Source of the DNA: Erysipelotrichaceae bacterium
Lineage (GTDB): Bacteria; Bacillota_I; Bacilli_A; Erysipelotrichales; Erysipelotrichaceae
Direction of reading: 5' to 3'
DNA length: 9,058 nucleotides
NCBI GenBank assembly: GCA_900754715.1
Contig: CAAEDX010000233.1
Coordinates: 1-9,058 of the forward strand
A program made the translations under genes and the position numbers. Positions 6,697 to 9,058 of this stretch are shown piece by piece. Every line of letters starts with the position of its first letter. The stretch's first letter is position 1. The notes beneath the pieces are model-generated. The model worked only from the letters and a program-made list of their open reading frames with translations. It searched no databases and was not told the DNA's origin.

Positions 6697-6724
6697 ATTA
6701 TAGCATAAGTTCAGCTTCTTTAAA
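6697..6724 (-). promoter_or_regulatory. Proximal rnj promoter
   Basis: On the minus strand TTTAAA (6724-6719), a 16-bp spacer and TATAAT (6702-6697) are present, with TGC before the -10 making it an extended -10. The predicted start is near 6690, giving a leader of about 54 nt. Confidence 0.65.
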
Positions 6725-6743
6725 CTTCATATGACCTAATGGT

Positions 6744-6778
6744 ATGCCTGAATCAATCATTTATTATAAAGAAGGCAT
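6744..6778 (-). repeat. Inverted repeat flanking the -10 of the distal rnj promoter
   Basis: ATGCCT (6744-6749) and AGGCAT (6773-6778) are perfect 6-bp arms 23 bp apart. One lies in the spacer of the distal promoter and the other just past its start point. The layout suits a regulator or a loop in the transcript, but six bases can also match by chance. Confidence 0.3.
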
Positions 6779-6790
6779 CTGTTTTGTCAA
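6763..6790 (-). promoter_or_regulatory. Distal rnj promoter, consensus -35 and -10
   Basis: On the minus strand TTGACA (6790-6785), a 16-bp spacer and TATAAT (6768-6763) form a promoter with perfect boxes. The predicted start is near 6756, giving a leader of about 120 nt that contains the proximal promoter. It sits between def and rnj, so rnj need not rely on the def transcript. Confidence 0.75.
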
Positions 6791-6810
6791 CCGCTTTTGC
6801 GTCAGACAAC

Positions 6811-6837
6811 ATAATAAAGGGGCACCGATGTGTCCCT
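6811..6837 (-). terminator. Weak terminator after def
   Basis: On the minus strand AGGGACAC, an ATCG loop and GTGCCCCT form an 8-bp stem with one mismatch, followed by TTTATTAT. It begins 9 nt after the def stop. The imperfect stem and broken U-tract suggest incomplete termination, so some def transcripts may run into rnj. Confidence 0.55.
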
Positions 6838-6846
6838 CATTCTGTG

Positions 6847-7401
6847 TCAGCCGATGACTTCGGCCTGCGGATCTTCCTTCCATGGATCATCTTTATTGAT
6901 GCGGTCATAGAAAAGGATGCCGAAGAGATGGTCGATCTCATGCTGCAGGCAGATGGCCGTATACCCTTGTGCCCTGACGCGGATGAAATCTTTGCGGAGC
7001 AGGTCATAGCCGGTCACCGTGATGCGGGCATGGCGGTAGACAAGTCCCTCGTGTTCCTGGGCGACGGACAGGCAGCCTTCGCCTTGCGCCAGATAGGCAT
7101 TCTGCACTGATTCCGCGACGATCTTGGGATTGGCAAGCGCAAACTCGTCGCTGCCCTCTTCTGTCGGCACGCTGACGGCGATCAGTGCCTTGGGGATGCC
7201 GAGCTGGATGGCGGCGATGCCTACCGCGGGACGGAGCCCTTCACGCTGCGCGATCTCTTCATCCTGCGAATCCCGCACATAGGTGATCATCGCTTCGAGC
7301 AATTCGCTGTCCTCGCTGCTCAGCGGCAGGGAGACCTGCGCGCTTTTCTCGCGGATGCGCGGATCGCTGTCGAGGATGATGTCCTTCACAGATATCTTCA
7401 T
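6847..7401 (-). CDS. def: Peptide deformylase, type 2
   Basis: This metalloenzyme removes the formyl group from the N-terminal methionine of new proteins in the cytoplasm. All three family motifs are present in the 184-residue protein: GIAAIQ (61-66), EGCLS with the metal-binding Cys (108-112), and HEIDH with two metal His and the catalytic Glu (154-158). The spacing between the first two motifs carries the insertion typical of Gram-positive type 2 enzymes, and the length matches that type. The ATG (7399-7401) follows a purine-rich GAAAGGAAGGA stretch (7407-7417). The gene is divergent from the SEDS gene and upstream of rnj on the same strand. Nothing about it looks abnormal. Confidence 0.96.
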   Translation of the reverse strand: MKISVKDIILDSDPRIREKSAQVSLPLSSEDSELLEAMITYVRDSQDEEIAQREGLRPAVGIAAIQLGIPKALIAVSVPTEEGSDEFALANPKIVAESVQNAYLAQGEGCLSVAQEHEGLVYRHARITVTGYDLLRKDFIRVRAQGYTAICLQHEIDHLFGILFYDRINKDDPWKEDPQAEVIG

Positions 7402-7449
7402 GGATGTCCTTCCTTTCTGATGTTCATGATTATTCTTATTTTAGCGTCT

Positions 7450-7479
7450 TTTATAAAGATTGAAAAGTTTTTTTCACAA
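7450..7479 (-). promoter_or_regulatory. Probable def promoter
   Basis: On the minus strand TTGTGA (7479-7474), an 18-bp spacer and TATAAA (7455-7450) are found, about 42 nt before the def ATG after allowing for the start point. The region between def and the SEDS gene is AT-rich and holds promoters in both directions. Confidence 0.45.
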
Positions 7480-7487
7480 AAACGCCG

Positions 7488-7516
7488 TGTAAAAGCAAAT
7501 TCGAATATGATAGAAT
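7488..7516 (+). promoter_or_regulatory. Extended -10 promoter of the SEDS gene
   Basis: TGATAGAAT (7508-7516) is a TGn extended -10, with a weak -35 (TGTAAA, 7488-7493) at 17 bp. The predicted start near 7523 gives a leader of about 20 nt. The upstream ATG of the longer open frame (7420) lies before this promoter, supporting the GTG start. Confidence 0.6.
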
Positions 7517-7527
7517 GTACTTACCGC

Positions 7528-7535
7528 AAAGGAGG
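7528..7535 (+). promoter_or_regulatory. Ribosome binding site that fixes the GTG start
   Basis: AAAGGAGG is a full anti-Shine-Dalgarno match, 7 nt before GTG (7543-7545). No comparable site precedes the in-frame ATG at 7420. Confidence 0.85.
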
Positions 7536-7542
7536 GAGAGCC

Positions 7543-8796
7543 GTGCCGAGCAAGAAGAAGAAAAAGCAGGAAAGACGGGCAGGATTCATGCGTCTGCCGA
7601 AGGGATCCGACAAGATCTTGCATTTTACCGTGCTGGCGCTGGTGCTGTTTGGCTCCGTGATGATCGTAGACATCAATGTGGGACAGACTTCTTCCAACAA
7701 CATGGTCGTCGTCACCACGGCGATCAAGCAGGTGCTGTTCGTGATCGCGGGATATGCCGCGATGCTCTTCGCGGCAAAGCTGTTTGAATTCAACTGGTTT
7801 TACAAGCTGAGCAAGGTATTGGCCGTCATCATGACCATCGCGCTGATCTTGCCGTTTTTTTCCACTGAGCTCAATGGCTCCAACGCGTGGATCTATATCA
7901 CGATCGGCTCGCAGGTCGTATCGGTCCAGCCTTCAGAGTTTGTCAAGCCGTTCATGATCGTGCTGATCGCTACTTATGTCTATGCGGCGCAGTATCATAA
8001 ATGGATGCGGAAGAGTGCCTGGAAGATGCTGCGGGTGCCCATCATCTGCTTTGTCATCTTTGCGATCATCATCCTGGCGCAGCGCGATATCGGCGCGCTG
8101 GCCATCTTGTTCTTGATCTGCGCAGGCGCCATCCAGCCTTCCGGTTTTCCAAAGCTGCGCAAGCTGCAGATCGCGGCGCGTGCGGCCGTGCTGATCGGCT
8201 TTGTGCTGGTGTTCATCGGCATGTCGCCGATCGGGCTGCCGATCGTAGAAAAGATGGCGGATCTGCCGCTGCTGGGACATATCGCTTCCCGCTTCATCAA
8301 TGCGGCCGACCCGACCGCGCTGGATATCTATGGCGGCGGCTATCAGCCGTCACACGCCCTTTATGCCATCACCAGCTCTGGGATCTTCGGTCTGGGCTTT
8401 GGCAACTCGACCCGCAAATATGGATATCTGACACAGGCGGACAGCGACTATATCTTGGCCATCATCATCGAGGAGCTGGGCATCTTCGGCCTGTTGTTCA
8501 TCACGGTGGGCTATGGCATCATCATCTTCCGGCTTTTCCGCTATGCGTTCAAGACCAGTTTTGTGCCTTATAAGATCATCTTGAGCGGTGCAGCGGTATA
8601 TCTGGGCGCGCATTTTATGCTGAATGTGGGCGGGGTCAGCGCGCTGCTGCCGCTGACCGGCGTTCCGCTGCTGTTCATCTCCAATGGCGGTTCCGCGCTG
8701 GTGAGTGCCTTCATCATGATGGGGCTGTGCCAGCATGTGATCGCGAAGATCAACACGAAGGAGCTGGCAAAGCTGGATCAGAAAACAGCGGAATAA
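7543..8796 (+). CDS. SEDS-family peptidoglycan polymerase (FtsW/RodA/SpoVE type)
   Basis: SEDS proteins polymerise lipid II into glycan strands at the membrane, working with a class B penicillin-binding protein in division or elongation. The 417-residue protein starts with a basic tail (PSKKKKKQERR) and then has about ten hydrophobic segments. Family blocks are VQPSEFVKP (128-136), QRDIGA (180-185), DPTALDIYGGGYQ (256-268, the large extracellular loop region holding the catalytic Asp in relatives), GLGFGNSTRKYGYL (283-296), DSDYILAIIIEELG (300-313) and LLPLTGVPLLFISNGGSA (368-385). Small departures from the usual motifs are QRD for QPD and FISNGGSA for FISYGGSS. FtsW, RodA and SpoVE cannot be separated by these motifs, and the neighbours (def, rsmD) do not decide it. 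GTG is preferred as start because of the strong binding site and promoter position. Confidence 0.9.
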   Translation: MPSKKKKKQERRAGFMRLPKGSDKILHFTVLALVLFGSVMIVDINVGQTSSNNMVVVTTAIKQVLFVIAGYAAMLFAAKLFEFNWFYKLSKVLAVIMTIALILPFFSTELNGSNAWIYITIGSQVVSVQPSEFVKPFMIVLIATYVYAAQYHKWMRKSAWKMLRVPIICFVIFAIIILAQRDIGALAILFLICAGAIQPSGFPKLRKLQIAARAAVLIGFVLVFIGMSPIGLPIVEKMADLPLLGHIASRFINAADPTALDIYGGGYQPSHALYAITSSGIFGLGFGNSTRKYGYLTQADSDYILAIIIEELGIFGLLFITVGYGIIIFRLFRYAFKTSFVPYKIILSGAAVYLGAHFMLNVGGVSALLPLTGVPLLFISNGGSALVSAFIMMGLCQHVIAKINTKELAKLDQKTAE

Positions 8797-8801
8797 GAAA
8801 A

Positions 8802-8823
8802 GAAGTCCGCGGCTGCGGACTTC
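8802..8823 (-). terminator. 9-bp hairpin after the SEDS gene, U-tail on the opposite strand
   Basis: GAAGTCCGC (8802-8810), a GGCT loop and GCGGACTTC (8815-8823) form a perfect stem 5 nt after the SEDS stop. On the plus strand it is followed by CAAAGAAAGG with no U-tract. On the minus strand it is followed by TTCTTTTCTTATT. By form it is therefore a better terminator for leftward transcription. The stem arms are identical to those of the rnj terminator at 4736-4757. Confidence 0.6.
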
Positions 8824-8846
8824 CAAAGAAAGGGAAGAGGAGAAAC

Positions 8847-8908
8847 AAAGATTGGGGGTTTCACATCCGTTGTTTCATCGGATGCACTAGTATCATTCCC
8901 CCGTCTTT
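8847..8908 (+). other. Structured intergenic element before rsmD
   Basis: An outer stem pairs AAAGA plus TGGGGG (8847-8858, one bulged T) with CCCCCG plus TCTTT (8898-8908). Inside it CATCCG (8864-8869) pairs with CGGATG (8879-8884) around a 9-nt loop. The downstream bases are only mildly U-rich. It could be a terminator or attenuator for the SEDS transcript or a leader RNA of rsmD; I do not recognise a known riboswitch or T-box motif in it. No separate rsmD promoter is evident. Confidence 0.5.
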
Positions 8909-8936
8909 CATGTTTATGCACGAGGAGTTGAAAAAA

Positions 8937-9058
8937 ATGCGAATTGTTGCAGGAGCGTTTCGCTCACGCACCATCGACGCGGTCGCGGGCAGCACGACCC
9001 GTCCGACTGCCGACAAGATCAAGGAGGCGGTGTTCTCGCGCATCGGTCCTTATTTTGA
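8937..9058 (+). CDS. rsmD: 16S rRNA (guanine966-N2)-methyltransferase, N-terminal part
   Basis: Only the first 40 codons are present, and the window ends inside the gene. They read MRIVAGAFRSRTI, then TTRPTADKIKEAVFSRIGPYF, matching the RsmD N-terminus (MRIIAG..RGR.L ... TRPT.DRVKEALFN.L). RsmD methylates G966 of 16S rRNA during small-subunit assembly, using S-adenosylmethionine. The ATG follows GAGGAG (8922-8927) by 9 nt. The catalytic region lies outside the window, so intactness cannot be judged. Confidence 0.9.
   Translation, partial: MRIVAGAFRSRTIDAVAGSTTRPTADKIKEAVFSRIGPYF

Noticed and set aside
3828..6708. Plus-strand open frames opposite the metallophosphoesterase and rnj, including one of 187 codons
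   Set aside because: They are shadows of well-supported minus-strand genes. None shows a family motif or a suitable binding site.
7420..7542. Longer start for the SEDS protein at the ATG at 7420
   Set aside because: The added 41 codons cover the promoter and ribosome binding site of the GTG start and have no binding site of their own.
8854..8902. G-quadruplex from the GGGGG run
   Set aside because: There is only one G-run. It pairs well with the CCCCC run downstream.
1..9058. CRISPR array, tRNA or rRNA genes, phage genes, or a defence island
   Set aside because: No regularly spaced repeats, no tRNA-like cloverleaf or TTCGA-type arm, and no phage or defence-protein motifs were seen on either strand.

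Overview
The window looks like a chromosomal piece of a low-to-moderate GC Gram-positive bacterium (Bacillota). The evidence is strong AAAGGAG-type ribosome binding sites, sigma-A-like promoters often with an extended -10, an RNase J, a type 2 peptide deformylase, a VanZ-like protein and a CcpA-type operator. The gene mix and the GC-rich coding with AT-rich intergenic DNA would suit a gut Erysipelotrichia- or Clostridia-like genome, but lineage is inference. No single new multi-gene system is visible. The interest lies in regulation, in RNA structures and in one atypical enzyme.

Positions 1-977 are mobile-element debris. The C-terminal part of an IS1182-type transposase gene (+) abuts an IS110-type transposase gene (-) that has a nonsense codon and no C-terminal half. 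The two genes point at each other and both lose their 3' parts at one junction near 157-170. Upstream of the IS110 start lies a foldable non-coding stretch that could be a bridge-RNA relic. At 930-949 there is a hairpin resembling the right end of IS200/IS605 elements.

Positions 978-3115 hold hppA, a membrane ion-pumping pyrophosphatase of the K+-dependent type. Its extended -10 promoter overlaps a consensus-perfect cre site, which predicts carbon catabolite control. A small VanZ-like membrane protein gene with its own promoter follows (3222-3773). It shares a perfect bidirectional terminator with the convergent gene to its right.

Positions 3819-7401 are on the minus strand: def (peptide deformylase), rnj (RNase J) and a membrane-anchored YkuE-like metallophosphoesterase with an altered active site. 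RNase J has two stacked promoters and a leader of about 120 nt. Each gene appears to be its own transcription unit or nearly so. def and the next gene are divergent and share a promoter region of about 140 bp.

Positions 7543-8796 hold a SEDS-family (FtsW/RodA/SpoVE) peptidoglycan polymerase starting at GTG. A structured intergenic region follows, then the beginning of rsmD (16S rRNA methyltransferase), cut by the window edge. The chromosomal genes are mostly housekeeping: PPi-driven ion pumping, envelope synthesis, RNA decay, N-terminal protein maturation and ribosome modification.
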